In this document: positions 28,847 through 38,657 of the stretch, one piece after another
Numbering within the stretch: position 1 is the first letter of the stretch
How the letters are laid out: each line of letters starts with the position of its first letter
Assembly (NCBI RefSeq): GCF_001662305.1
Contig: NZ_BDEP01000017.1
Span: 1 to 64,000, forward strand
DNA length: 64,000 nucleotides
Direction of reading: 5' to 3'
Source of the DNA: Halomonas caseinilytica
Lineage (GTDB): Bacteria; Pseudomonadota; Gammaproteobacteria; Pseudomonadales; Halomonadaceae
The notes under the pieces: model-generated
Databases searched by the model: none
What the model was told of the DNA's origin: nothing
Seen by the model: only the letters and a program-made list of their open reading frames with translations
Program-made: the position numbers and the translations under genes

Positions 28847-29119
28847 TCAGGTGCTGCTGGCCGTCTCCAGAGAGGCGATCAATGTCAGCGCCTGCTCGCG
28901 ATGGTCACCGCATAGTTCGCGGTCATAGTCGAAGCGTTCGCAGACCGCGGGGCGCGCGGGATCACCGAACAGCCGGCAGAGGTTGTCGTCGGTGAGTTGC
29001 ACGCAACGTACCCCCGCCGGCTTGCCGTCGGGCATGCCGGGAATGGGGGAGCTGATCGAGGGAGCGATGCAGCAGGCGCCGCACCCCGGACGACACCCTT
29101 GTTTCGCCACGCCCGTCAC
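28847..29119 (-). CDS. YkgJ-type cysteine-cluster protein
   Basis: A 90-residue small protein with the YkgJ-like pattern CRPGCGACCIAPS followed by spaced cysteines (CVQL, CRLF, CERF, CGDH), consistent with zinc or iron chelation or a small Fe-S site. It starts with GTG at 29119, overlapping the queD stop by four bases, so its translation is coupled to the queuosine genes. A role in supplying metal or cluster to QueE or QueD is an inference from position. Confidence 0.8.
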   Translation of the reverse strand: MTGVAKQGCRPGCGACCIAPSISSPIPGMPDGKPAGVRCVQLTDDNLCRLFGDPARPAVCERFDYDRELCGDHREQALTLIASLETASST

Positions 29120-29961
29120 GGTTTGGCCTCCGCAAAGGCCCCCTTGTCGATGCCCTCGAACGCCTGGACACGAGTGGCTTGGCCGGTCTCCCGGGTGATC
29201 TCTCCGGCCAGCCAGGCGGCGATGTGCTCCACGGTGGTGGAGGTCGGCATGACCACACAGCGCTCGCGCGGCAGGCTCATCGTGAAGTATCCCTGCGCGG
29301 CGCGATAGCTGGTGACCAGCCGGCCGAGCCAGGAGGCTTCCATGCCCTCGTCGACATCGGCCTCGTCCACCAGATAGCGAGCATCGAGGCGCGCCGCCCA
29401 GTCGGCTTCCAGCGCGGGGCAGCGCTGCCCGTTCTGCCAGACATGCAGGCGCGAGCGGTGGCCGTGGGCAATGCGCTGGCAGTTGCCGGCGTGTCGTTTC
29501 AGGCCGTGGCTGTAGCGATAACCGGCCCCTTCGATGGGCTCGTCGCTGAGCGTGAGGCGTATGGCCTCGACACGCTCGGGAGGCTGACGCATCAGTCCCT
29601 GATCAAGGTGTTCGGCCAGCCGCTGCGGGGTGACGGCCGGCCAGGGCAGCAGGCTGAAAGCCTGGCGCGGGCCGCGCACTTCCAGGGCGTAGGGGGTCTC
29701 GGTACGGACACGTAGCCCCTCGTAGCATTCCTGGACGTTCACTCCCGGAGCTTCGGTGGGCACCAGCAGGGTGTGGTCGACGCCACGGTCGAGGCGCGAC
29801 TTGATCCAGGGCTTGACCTCGCCGAAGTCGAACAGCATGCCGTCAGCGCCGAGTTCGCCGTCGAGCTCGGCGTCGACACGCCAGCTGGCGCCGATCAGTC
29901 CGTGCTCCGGGCACCACAGCGACGCATCCAGGTGGGTCAGGCGGTTGACGAAAAGCGTCAT
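29116..29961 (-). CDS. queD: 6-carboxytetrahydropterin synthase-like, double-length QueD
   Basis: A 281-residue protein, about twice the usual QueD length. The second half carries the canonical zinc and catalytic motif YSHGLKRHAGNCQRIAHGHRSRL, with cysteine and HGH. The first half looks like a divergent copy (THLDASLWCPEHGLIGAS and MLFDFGEVKPWIKSRL) with an incomplete zinc site. QueD makes 6-carboxytetrahydropterin in the queuosine pathway. It overlaps queE by ATGA and ykgJ by GTGA. The double architecture suggests a pseudo-domain fused to an active one. Confidence 0.85.
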   Translation of the reverse strand: MTLFVNRLTHLDASLWCPEHGLIGASWRVDAELDGELGADGMLFDFGEVKPWIKSRLDRGVDHTLLVPTEAPGVNVQECYEGLRVRTETPYALEVRGPRQAFSLLPWPAVTPQRLAEHLDQGLMRQPPERVEAIRLTLSDEPIEGAGYRYSHGLKRHAGNCQRIAHGHRSRLHVWQNGQRCPALEADWAARLDARYLVDEADVDEGMEASWLGRLVTSYRAAQGYFTMSLPRERCVVMPTSTTVEHIAAWLAGEITRETGQATRVQAFEGIDKGAFAEAKP

Positions 29962-30605
29962 CAGTCGATCCCCGCGATCTTGTGGGCCTGAATCGACAGG
30001 CGCCAGCGTGGATGGGCCAGGCAGTAGGCCACGGTGGCGGCCATGGTATCGCGTGCCTCGCCGAGCGGCGAGGTATCCATGGGCTGCAGGAAGAAGTGGC
30101 GGAAATCCAGCTCGGTGAACCGCTCCGGTGGCGCGTCGGGCTGGGGATGCACCAGCTTGAGCTCGTCACCTCGGGTCTGGACCAGCGGCGTATCGCCCTT
30201 GGGGCTGACACACAGCCAGTCAATGCCAGCCGGGGCGGCCAGCGTGCCGTTGGTTTCCACGGCGATGTCGAATTCCCGTTCGTGCATTGCCTCGATCAGC
30301 GCCTCATCGAGCTGCAGCAGGGGCTCGCCTCCGGTGAAGATGACCTGCGGGCGCGCGCCATCCGATGTGCCCTGCCAGAGGGCGACGAGGTGGTCGGCGA
30401 GCGCCTGGGCATCGGCGAAACGCCCACCGTTCTGGCCGTCGGTGCCCCGGAAGTCGGTGTCGCAGAATCGGCAGGCGGCAGCGGTGCGGTCGGCCTCGCG
30501 GCCGGACCACAGATTGCAGCCGGAGAAGCGGCAGAAGACGCTGGCGCGACCGGCCTGTCCGCCTTCGCCCTGGAGCGAGTAGAAGGCTTCCTTGACGCTA
30601 TACAT
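29961..30605 (-). CDS. queE: 7-carboxy-7-deazaguanine synthase
   Basis: A 214-residue radical SAM enzyme converting carboxytetrahydropterin to 7-carboxy-7-deazaguanine. The start at 30605 gives [15 protein letters not shown], the family N-terminus, and overlaps the queC end by eight bases. The cluster motif is the expanded CX14CX2C form (C in GCNLWSG, then ACRFCDT), not the common CX3CX2C; expanded forms are known in some QueE. TGGEPLLQ is the SAM-binding segment. The stop overlaps the queD start. Confidence 0.93.
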   Translation of the reverse strand: MYSVKEAFYSLQGEGGQAGRASVFCRFSGCNLWSGREADRTAAACRFCDTDFRGTDGQNGGRFADAQALADHLVALWQGTSDGARPQVIFTGGEPLLQLDEALIEAMHEREFDIAVETNGTLAAPAGIDWLCVSPKGDTPLVQTRGDELKLVHPQPDAPPERFTELDFRHFFLQPMDTSPLGEARDTMAATVAYCLAHPRWRLSIQAHKIAGID

Positions 30606-31323
30606 CGTGCTCCCCCTCGGAAGGTGCGTCGGCGACGGGTTCGGGACGGTATGAATAGCCGAGAGGGTCGTCGATGCCGTTGGTGGCGAAGGCCGCCAGG
30701 CGCTCCCGACAGCTGCCACAGCGACCGCAGGCGAGAGATTCGCCCAGGTAGCAGGTCCAGGTGTCGGCGTAGTCCAGGCCCATGGCGAGCCCGTCGGCCA
30801 GGATCTCGGCCTTGGTGCGGCGCAGATAGGGCGTGTGGATCTCGACCGGCTCGAAATTGGCGATGCCGGCGACGGCGTTCATGGCCTCGACGAACTCGGG
30901 ACGACAGTCCGGGTACAGTACGTGGTCGCCACCGTGAGCGCCGTAGTCGACGCGGCCGGCACCGATGTTCACGGCCTTGGCGATGGCCATCGACAGCAGC
31001 ATCATGTTGCGATTGGGCACGACGGTGTCGGCGAGGTTGTCGGCGTCATAGTCGCCATCGGGCATGCGGCGATCGGCATCGGTGAGCGCCGAGTTGTCGA
31101 TCAGGCCATGAATGGCGCGGATATCGACCACCTGATGGGGCACCGCCAGCTCGCGGCAGACGCGCCTGGCCACCTCGAGTTCGCGAGCATGGCGCTGGCC
31201 ATAGTCGAAGGAGAGGGCATGCACGTCGCGGCCTTCGCGCAGGGCCCGATGCAGTACCGTGAAGGAATCCATGCCACCGGAGTAGATCACCACGGTGGCC
31301 GAAGAAGCGGAAGCTTGGGACAT
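30598..31323 (-). CDS. queC: 7-cyano-7-deazaguanine (preQ0) synthase
   Basis: A 241-residue ATP-dependent enzyme that converts 7-carboxy-7-deazaguanine to preQ0. The PP-loop SGGMDSFT is near residue 16 and the zinc site is the four-cysteine segment [18 protein letters not shown]. The start at 31323 ([17 protein letters not shown]) is the last methionine before the PP-loop. It heads the queC-queE-queD-ykgJ unit, whose ends all overlap. Confidence 0.95.
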   Translation of the reverse strand: MSQASASSATVVIYSGGMDSFTVLHRALREGRDVHALSFDYGQRHARELEVARRVCRELAVPHQVVDIRAIHGLIDNSALTDADRRMPDGDYDADNLADTVVPNRNMMLLSMAIAKAVNIGAGRVDYGAHGGDHVLYPDCRPEFVEAMNAVAGIANFEPVEIHTPYLRRTKAEILADGLAMGLDYADTWTCYLGESLACGRCGSCRERLAAFATNGIDDPLGYSYRPEPVADAPSEGEHDV

Positions 31324-31399
31324 GGTTGGCCTGTATGTCGGAGAATTTGATGGCCGGGATCCGGTCCGGCGCGGCAACCTTACCGAAAGTGGCGCTTTC

Positions 31400-31428
31400 T
31401 GGCCAGATCATCGCCCAGTTGCTAGAAT
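31400..31428 (+). promoter_or_regulatory. Candidate promoter of trhP
   Basis: TGGCCA (31400-31405) and TAGAAT (31423-31428) are spaced by 17 bases, 68 bases before the trhP start. The -10 is good and the -35 modest (four of six). The divergent queC promoter should be in the same gap but is not obvious. Confidence 0.4.
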
Positions 31429-31495
31429 GCTGCGCCCTCATTTCAGCGCCGCCATGGACTTCTGGCGGTGCCATCGTCCTGACAACGGTGACTCC

Positions 31496-32908
31496 ATGAA
31501 AGCCCCAGAACTGCTGTCGCCCGCCGGCACCTTCAAGAACATGCGCTACGCCTTCGCCTATGGAGCGGATGCCGTCTACGCTGGTCAGCCGCGCTATTCG
31601 CTGCGCGTGCGCAACAACGACTTCAAGATCGACAACCTGCACAAGGGCATCGCCTATGCCCACGAGCGGGGCAAGCAGTTCTATGTCGCCTCGAACATCG
31701 CGCCGCACAACAGCAAGCTGAAGACCTACCTGCGTGACATGGAGCCGGTGATCGAGGCCGGCCCCGACGCGCTGATCATGTCCGATCCCGGACTTATCAT
31801 GATGATCCGCGAGCGCTGGCCCGAGCAGGAGATTCACCTCTCGGTGCAGTCCAACGTGGTCAACCACGCGGCGGCGAAGTTCTGGCAGCGCCAGGGCATC
31901 AGCCGGATCATCCTGTCCCGCGAACTGTCACTGGAGGAGATCGCCGAGATACGCGCCGAGTGTCCGGATCTCGAGATCGAGACCTTCGTGCATGGCGCCC
32001 TGTGCATCGCCTATTCGGGCCGTTGCCTGCTGTCGGGGTATTTCAATCACCGCGACCCCAACCAGGGGACCTGCACCAATGCCTGCCGCTGGAAGTACAA
32101 TACCGTGGCGGCATCCGAGGACGAGACCGGCGACCTGGTTCCGGCCAACTCGGCCCGGGCCCACGATGCCAGTGGTATCTGGACCCCGGAGCAGGGCGCC
32201 GGGCTGATCGCCAGCGGTGGCGGCAGCGCCGAGAGCACGGCCACGGCGGGCGGCGTGGAAGGCCAGGACGAGCTTTCGGCGCTGATCGAGGATCGCAGCC
32301 GCCCGGGCGAGTTGATGCCGGTGCACGAGGATGAGCACGGCACCTACATCATGAATTCCAAGGATCTGCGAGCGGTGCAGCATGTGCCGCGCCTCGCCGA
32401 AATGGGCGTGACCTCGCTGAAGATCGAGGGGCGTACCAAGTCGCATTACTATGTGGCGCGCACCGCTCAGGTCTATCGCCGGGCCATCGACGATGCCGTG
32501 GCCGGCCGTCCTTTCGACATGCGCCTGATGGACGAACTCGACAACCTGGCCAACCGTGGCTATACGGAAGGTTTCTATCGTCGCCACGTCCATGACGAGT
32601 ATCAGAACTATGAACGTGGCCACTCGATCGGTGTCCACCAGCAGTTCGTCGGCGAGATACGGGATTACGACCCCGAGCGGGGCGTGCTCGAGATCGACGT
32701 CAAGAACCGCTTCGAAGTCGGTGATGGCGTGGAGCTGATGTTGCCCGGCGGCAACCGGCGGTTCACGCTGTCGCATATCGAGAACCGTCGTGGTGAATCG
32801 GTGAGCGCCGCGCCAGGGTCGGGGCATGTGGTGCGCATTCCGGTGCCGGGTGAGGCGATTCCCGAAGAACGCATCGCCTACGCGCTGCTGATGCGGGACC
32901 TGCCCTGA
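31496..32908 (+). CDS. trhP: tRNA 5-hydroxyuridine synthesis protein TrhP (peptidase U32 family)
   Basis: A 470-residue U32-family protein (YegQ). TrhP acts with prephenate in forming 5-hydroxyuridine at wobble position 34. The start MKAPELLSPAGTFKNMRYAFAYGADAVYAG is highly conserved; Fe-S cysteines are visible in HGALCIAYSGRCLLSGYF and GTCTNACRW. It is slightly longer than E. coli YegQ because of a glycine/serine-rich insertion near residues 220-270. It diverges from the queuosine genes, which also act on position 34. The assignment to TrhP rather than U32 paralogs UbiU/UbiV rests on length and motifs. Confidence 0.9.
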   Translation: MKAPELLSPAGTFKNMRYAFAYGADAVYAGQPRYSLRVRNNDFKIDNLHKGIAYAHERGKQFYVASNIAPHNSKLKTYLRDMEPVIEAGPDALIMSDPGLIMMIRERWPEQEIHLSVQSNVVNHAAAKFWQRQGISRIILSRELSLEEIAEIRAECPDLEIETFVHGALCIAYSGRCLLSGYFNHRDPNQGTCTNACRWKYNTVAASEDETGDLVPANSARAHDASGIWTPEQGAGLIASGGGSAESTATAGGVEGQDELSALIEDRSRPGELMPVHEDEHGTYIMNSKDLRAVQHVPRLAEMGVTSLKIEGRTKSHYYVARTAQVYRRAIDDAVAGRPFDMRLMDELDNLANRGYTEGFYRRHVHDEYQNYERGHSIGVHQQFVGEIRDYDPERGVLEIDVKNRFEVGDGVELMLPGGNRRFTLSHIENRRGESVSAAPGSGHVVRIPVPGEAIPEERIAYALLMRDLP

Positions 32909-32949
32909 AAGGGCCGGCACGATACGGCGTCGCAACACGGGAAAACAGC

Positions 32950-33372
32950 ATGTCCACCATCGAACATAGCGCCATTCTCGAAGCGCCTCCTGAACGGGTC
33001 TTCGCCCTGCTCGAGCGGGTCGAGGACTTCGTCGACTATTCCGACCTCATCAAGGCCATCGAGCCGCTGGGGGAAGATCGCTATCGGTGGCACGTCAAGG
33101 CGGTGGGCATGGACTGGACCTTCGATGTGGTGATCACCGAGTCGGTGGCTCCGGAGGTGCTGGCCTGGGAGTCGGTGGATGGCGTGAGCAATCGCGGCCG
33201 CTACCACCTGACGCCGGTGCCCGAGGGGACCGAAGTCTCGCTGAGTCTCGAATACGAGATCAGGAATCGCCTGGTCGAGAAGGCCGTGCGTCGCGCGGCC
33301 AGCCCGCTGGTGAGCCGGGTGAGCCAGCAGATACTCGATCGGGTCGCTGCCCGTTTGGGAAGCACTGCGTAA
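32950..33372 (+). CDS. SRPBCC-family (START-like) protein
   Basis: A 140-residue protein of the polyketide-cyclase/RatA-like SRPBCC fold: IEHSAILEAPPERVFALLERVEDF at the N-terminus, LAWESVDGVSNRGRYHLTPVPEGTEVSL in the core strands and a long C-terminal helix. Such folds form a cavity for hydrophobic ligands. It is shorter than, and not obviously, the RatA/Coq10 ortholog. Role unknown. It follows trhP after 41 bases and converges with the DUF2789 gene. Confidence 0.75.
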   Translation: MSTIEHSAILEAPPERVFALLERVEDFVDYSDLIKAIEPLGEDRYRWHVKAVGMDWTFDVVITESVAPEVLAWESVDGVSNRGRYHLTPVPEGTEVSLSLEYEIRNRLVEKAVRRAASPLVSRVSQQILDRVAARLGSTA

Positions 33373-33389
33373 GTGAATGCAGGGGGTAA

Positions 33390-33629
33390 CTAGCTCTTCT
33401 TGCGCAGTGAGGCATCCAGGTGATCCACCACCTCGGCCCAGTCGGCGTCTGCCTCCAGCGCTTCGCGCAGCAGCTCGGCCTGGCCCTCGTTCCAGCAGGG
33501 GGCATCGGGCAGGGCCATGTCGTCAGGCAAGGGGCCGTTGCGTTCGATGAAACGCTTGATGGCGTCCGGATCGGAGGCGAGGCCGAGCTGTGCGAACAGC
33601 TCGCTGAAGGGATGATCGGGGGCTTCCAT
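33390..33629 (-). CDS. DUF2789 small protein
   Basis: A 79-residue acidic protein with the DUF2789 pattern: HPFSELFAQLGLASD, IKRFIERNGPLPDDMALPDAPCWNEGQAELLREAL, and a lysine-rich end. It is predicted to be entirely helical. The family is restricted mostly to marine and soil gammaproteobacteria and has no known function. Confidence 0.8.
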   Translation of the reverse strand: MEAPDHPFSELFAQLGLASDPDAIKRFIERNGPLPDDMALPDAPCWNEGQAELLREALEADADWAEVVDHLDASLRKKS

Positions 33630-33700
33630 GGCGGGCTCCTCTGTCCTGATACGATCGACTCTGATGTCACTCTAGACGTAGTCGGGTGAGTGCGCCCGGC

Positions 33701-34765
33701 TCAATCGTCGAGGGCCGGTGTGGAGCGTTCGCCGACCAGGGGCGTGAGGAAGCGTCGGCGGCGTTCGTCGTCATCCAGTGGCTGGGCCAGCAGGTGGACC
33801 AGCTTGGTGACGGTGGCCTCCGGGGTCATATCGTCGCCCGACAGCACGCCGGCGTCGACCAGTCCTCGGCCGGCGGCGTAGGCGCCGATGCTGATGCCGC
33901 CATGGGGGCACTGGCTGATGGCGGCCAGCAACTTGCCTTCTCCGCTGGCTCGCGCGAGCACCCCCAGGATGGCCGGGTCCTCCGGCAGATTGCCGCCTCC
34001 CCAGACCTCGAGCAGAGCGCCCCGGACACGATCATCCAGCAACCAGGTCTCGAGCTGCCAGGCCGCGATACCGGGCCAGAGAACCAGGCGTGGTACGCCA
34101 CCCTCGGCCAGGCCGGTGACATCGGGCAGTTCGAAGCGTGGCGCGCCGCGCTGATGTCGCTCCAGGCCGCGGCCAGGGAAGATCACGGCGTCATTGCCGA
34201 CGAACTCGCCGAGCAGAGGGTAATTGGGGCTGATGAAGGCATCGGTGTGTCGAGTCTGCCACTTGCGACTGCGCACGCCGCGCAGAAGGCGTCCGGCAAA
34301 GCACAGGGCGACCTCCTGGAGACGCGCATCGGTGGCAAAGCGCATGGCCGCTTCGATGTTGGTCAGCGCATCGCTGCCCGAATGCTCGAGCGGTGCCATG
34401 GCGCCGGTCAGGATCACCGGACGGTCGATGCCCTGAAGCTGGTAGGCCAGGCTCGAGGCCGTCCAGGCCAGGGTGTCGGTGCCGTGCAGGATCACCACGC
34501 CATCGTGGGCCTGATAGTGGTCGGCGACGAGTGTCGCCAGGTCGCGCCAGTCGGCGGGCGTGGCAGCACTGGAGTCGATGGGGCGGGAGGTTTCCCGCAT
34601 CTGGAAGTCGGGCAGTGCCGCGCGCCGTTCTGGTGACAGGGTGGCCAGGGCACGCCGCAATCGGTCCTCGAAATCGCGACCAGGGACCAGCCCCTGGGGG
34701 CTGTCCACCATGCCGAGGGTGCCGCCGGTGTAGATCACCAGCAGAGAGGCGCGAGAGGATGACAT
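33701..34765 (-). CDS. ansA: L-asparaginase, type I
   Basis: A 354-residue cytosolic asparaginase (no signal peptide). The two active-site threonine motifs are YTGGTLGM near the N-terminus and HGTDTLAWTA near residue 100; GAMAPLEHSGSDALTNI follows. Length and the absence of a leader favour type I (AnsA) over the periplasmic type II. It hydrolyses asparagine to aspartate and ammonia. Transcribed apart from its neighbours. Confidence 0.9.
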   Translation of the reverse strand: MSSSRASLLVIYTGGTLGMVDSPQGLVPGRDFEDRLRRALATLSPERRAALPDFQMRETSRPIDSSAATPADWRDLATLVADHYQAHDGVVILHGTDTLAWTASSLAYQLQGIDRPVILTGAMAPLEHSGSDALTNIEAAMRFATDARLQEVALCFAGRLLRGVRSRKWQTRHTDAFISPNYPLLGEFVGNDAVIFPGRGLERHQRGAPRFELPDVTGLAEGGVPRLVLWPGIAAWQLETWLLDDRVRGALLEVWGGGNLPEDPAILGVLARASGEGKLLAAISQCPHGGISIGAYAAGRGLVDAGVLSGDDMTPEATVTKLVHLLAQPLDDDERRRRFLTPLVGERSTPALDD

Positions 34766-34803
34766 GCGGGCTCCTTTCTGATTGAACGCGGCTCGGTGTG
34801 CGA

Positions 34804-36039
34804 TCAGCGGTAGTCGCGAATGAGCAGTCGGCCTTCGTCATCGGTCTCCAGGCGGCGATTGCGCCCGGCGAGCAAGGCGAAGACGACGGCCACCATGACG
34901 ATGCTCAGAAGCACCAGGTTGATGGCAAGCAGACCAAGATCGAATTCCAGCATCATGCCCACGGCCAGCGGCCCCAGGGCCGCCAGGGTGTAGCCGCCGC
35001 CCTGGGCAAGACCGGAAAGCTTGCCGGCCAGGCGCGAGTCGGCAGTACGCAGTACGATCAGCGTCAGCGCCAGGCTGAAGCTGCCGCCCTGACCGAGGCC
35101 CAGCAGGGCGATGCCAACCCAACGCCATGGCTCGGGGCCGATCAGCAGCAGGGTGAGGCCGGAAGCCACCATCAGCAACAGCAGCAGCAGGGCCGGTCGC
35201 TGGTCGCGACCCAGGCGAGCCAGCCAGGGGGCGACTAGCGCCGAGATCAGCTGCACCATCACCGAGGCCGCCATCATCCAGCCGGCTTCGGCGTCATCAT
35301 AGCCCCGCTCGATCAGCAGAGTGGGCAACCAGCCGAAGACGATATAGGCCAGCGAGGACTGCGAACCCATCAGTATCATGACCTGCCAGGCCAAGGGTTG
35401 ACACAGCAGGGCTCGGGTATTGCCGGTGGGCGCTGGGCGGACCGCGGGACTTCCCGGCTGCGGCATCAGTACCAGCCAGGCGATCAGCGCGGCCAGGGCG
35501 AGCCCGGCCCAGGCCACCAGGGCAAATGGCCAGCCTCCGAAGGCATCGGCCATCGGAATGCTCAGGCCAGCGCCCAGGGCGCCGCCGAGACACAGGGCCA
35601 TGGTGTAGACGCCGGTCATCAGGTCGGCGCCCCGGGGTAGTTCACGCTTGACCAGGGCCGGCAGCAGGCTACCGGCCACGCCGATGCCTGCGCCGACCAG
35701 CAGGGTTCCGGCGAACAGCCAGGCCGGCGTGGCCAGGCCACGCAGTCCCAGCCCCAGGGCCAGGACCAGCAGGGCAAGTGACAGGGTGCGTTCCGGGCCG
35801 AGACGACGCGATAGCCAGGGCGCGAGAGGGGCGAACAGGCCAAGGCAGAGCACGGGGAGGGTGGTCAAGGCGCCGATGCCGGCCACGGTCAGGTCGGTCT
35901 GGGCTTCGACGCGTGGCAGCAGGGGAGCCAGGGACGAGAGGGCCGGTCTCAAATTGAGGCCGACCAGAATCATCAGAAAGAAGAAGGCTGCGGGATGCAG
36001 CCGTCTCTCGGATGCGGTGCTGGCGTGGAGGCTCGACAT
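34804..36039 (-). CDS. MFS transporter, CynX/NimT-like
   Basis: A 411-residue major facilitator with about 12 hydrophobic segments. The start at 36039 places the conserved LHPAAFFFLMILVGLNLRPALSSLAPLLP at the N-terminus; the NLRP motif is typical of the CynX/NimT/YeaN group of cyanate- or nitroimidazole-type transporters. Substrate unknown. It begins four bases after the hypothetical gene at 36044 and is probably co-transcribed with it. Confidence 0.83.
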   Translation of the reverse strand: MSSLHASTASERRLHPAAFFFLMILVGLNLRPALSSLAPLLPRVEAQTDLTVAGIGALTTLPVLCLGLFAPLAPWLSRRLGPERTLSLALLVLALGLGLRGLATPAWLFAGTLLVGAGIGVAGSLLPALVKRELPRGADLMTGVYTMALCLGGALGAGLSIPMADAFGGWPFALVAWAGLALAALIAWLVLMPQPGSPAVRPAPTGNTRALLCQPLAWQVMILMGSQSSLAYIVFGWLPTLLIERGYDDAEAGWMMAASVMVQLISALVAPWLARLGRDQRPALLLLLLMVASGLTLLLIGPEPWRWVGIALLGLGQGGSFSLALTLIVLRTADSRLAGKLSGLAQGGGYTLAALGPLAVGMMLEFDLGLLAINLVLLSIVMVAVVFALLAGRNRRLETDDEGRLLIRDYR

Positions 36040-36043
36040 AGGC

Positions 36044-36544
36044 TTACTTGAGGTGTGGACGCAGGTCACCCCGGGCGCTGTCGAGCAGCGTGATGAACTG
36101 GGTGTCGCCGCTACTGTCGACACGGTCGACCCTGGCCATGCTGGCCATTCCCTTGTCGACCTTCAATTGCTCGAAGATTTCCAGGGTCAGCTTCTCGGCG
36201 GGGAGATCGCCGGGGTTCAGCAGGCCATCTTCCAGGGTGAAGGTGGGCAACAGGGTGGCGCGTACCCGAGTCATGCCACCTTCGGCCAACACTCGGCGGA
36301 CGAACAGCCAGCCTTCGCAGGTCAGGGCCTGGCCCTCGCGCTCGCGCAGGAAAAGGGTCCGGTAGCAGGCTCCTTCGCTGGCCGCCTTTTCGGCCATGCT
36401 GCGGTAGGCTTCGGTCATGCGCGTTGCTGAGACCCGTGCCTTTTCCAGCTCCCGCAGGGCGGCATTGTGCTCGCGCTCCAGCTTGGCCTGGCGCTGGAAG
36501 GTGAGCCAGCGGTGGTAATCGCGGATCAGCTCTTGAGTGTCCAT
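36044..36544 (-). CDS. Hypothetical coiled-coil protein
   Basis: A 166-residue soluble protein. The first half is a charged helix (RWLTFQRQAKLEREHNAALRELEKAR) likely to be a coiled coil; the second half has two regions of alternating strands (TLFLREREGQALTCEGWLFVRR, TRVRATLLPTFTLEDG). I do not recognise the family. It precedes the MFS gene by four bases on the same strand. Confidence 0.65.
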   Translation of the reverse strand: MDTQELIRDYHRWLTFQRQAKLEREHNAALRELEKARVSATRMTEAYRSMAEKAASEGACYRTLFLREREGQALTCEGWLFVRRVLAEGGMTRVRATLLPTFTLEDGLLNPGDLPAEKLTLEIFEQLKVDKGMASMARVDRVDSSGDTQFITLLDSARGDLRPHLK

Positions 36545-36628
36545 GGCGTTCCTTGCAAATCCAGAATGGGATGAGGGCTATGGCGGATCACCGTCGCACA
36601 AGTCGCGGCGCTCCGCCACACTGGATGG

Positions 36629-37915
<1,287 letters not shown>

Positions 37916-38057
37916 GCAGTCTCCGCAGCAACGTCTCGATCCGTGCCGGCCGCCGCTGGCGGCCAGCCAGTCCCGGATCGGGACGTGGGAATAGGTCAGA
38001 CGCGGCAGGAGGGACCAGCGATGCCGCGAGTGGCGCCATTATGCCATAGTCGTACGG

Positions 38058-38657
38058 TCAGCGCAGCCGTTTGATCGCCGAGGCCAGCCGGTCGGCGAGG
38101 CGGTCCAGATCCTGCCCCAGCGCCTGGACCAGCGCCGGATAACCATCGGTCTCGAGCGGTGTGGTCAGGCTGAAGGGCGTCAGGGACAGCAGTTCGCCGT
38201 CGGCATTGCGCAGTTGCCAGCGCCCTTCGGCCACGGCCATGCCGTCATGCCGGCCCTGGAAGCGGTCCACCTCGAGCCGCAGGGCCAAGGGGGTATCGCT
38301 CCGGGTGGTGTCGCCGTCGAGCATGACCCGTGTGCCGGGCAGGCGAGCGGCCAGGCGATCGCGCAGGCCACGCTCGAGCTGGCGACCCAGTGGCTCGGCC
38401 CACTGATGCCCCTGGGCCTGCTGGATGGTGATGTCGTCGAGTTGGAAGACGATGCCCTCCACATCGAGGTAGCGGGCCAGCCGAATGGGGCGTATCACCA
38501 GCAGCCGGTCGGCCGAGACATCGGGAGTGGCGTCCGCTATCGGCGCGTCGGGCAGGGTGTAGTGGGTCGGCGGTGTGCCGCCGGTGGCACAGCCGCTCAG
38601 CCAGAGGGCCGCCAGGGAGGCGGCGAGCAAGGCGGTGAGTCCTCTCGAAGGCATCAT
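38058..38657 (-). CDS. pqiC: PqiC/YmbA outer-membrane lipoprotein
   Basis: A 199-residue lipoprotein with a signal peptide and lipobox LSGC near residue 22. It has the PqiC/ABC-type auxiliary fold (THYTLPDAP, LLVIRPIRLARYLDVEGIVFQ). PqiC binds PqiB at the outer membrane and completes the trans-envelope lipid transport channel. The start overlaps the pqiB stop as ATGA, which fixes gene order pqiA-pqiB-pqiC. Confidence 0.9.
   Translation of the reverse strand: MMPSRGLTALLAASLAALWLSGCATGGTPPTHYTLPDAPIADATPDVSADRLLVIRPIRLARYLDVEGIVFQLDDITIQQAQGHQWAEPLGRQLERGLRDRLAARLPGTRVMLDGDTTRSDTPLALRLEVDRFQGRHDGMAVAEGRWQLRNADGELLSLTPFSLTTPLETDGYPALVQALGQDLDRLADRLASAIKRLR

Noticed and set aside
31324..31495. 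preQ1 riboswitch before queC
   Set aside because: I looked for the compact hairpin and A-rich tail and did not find a convincing one.
37948..37964. GC hairpin between pqiC and rhlE as a terminator
   Set aside because: The perfect 7-base stem has no T run on either strand, and it lies in the rhlE leader side.
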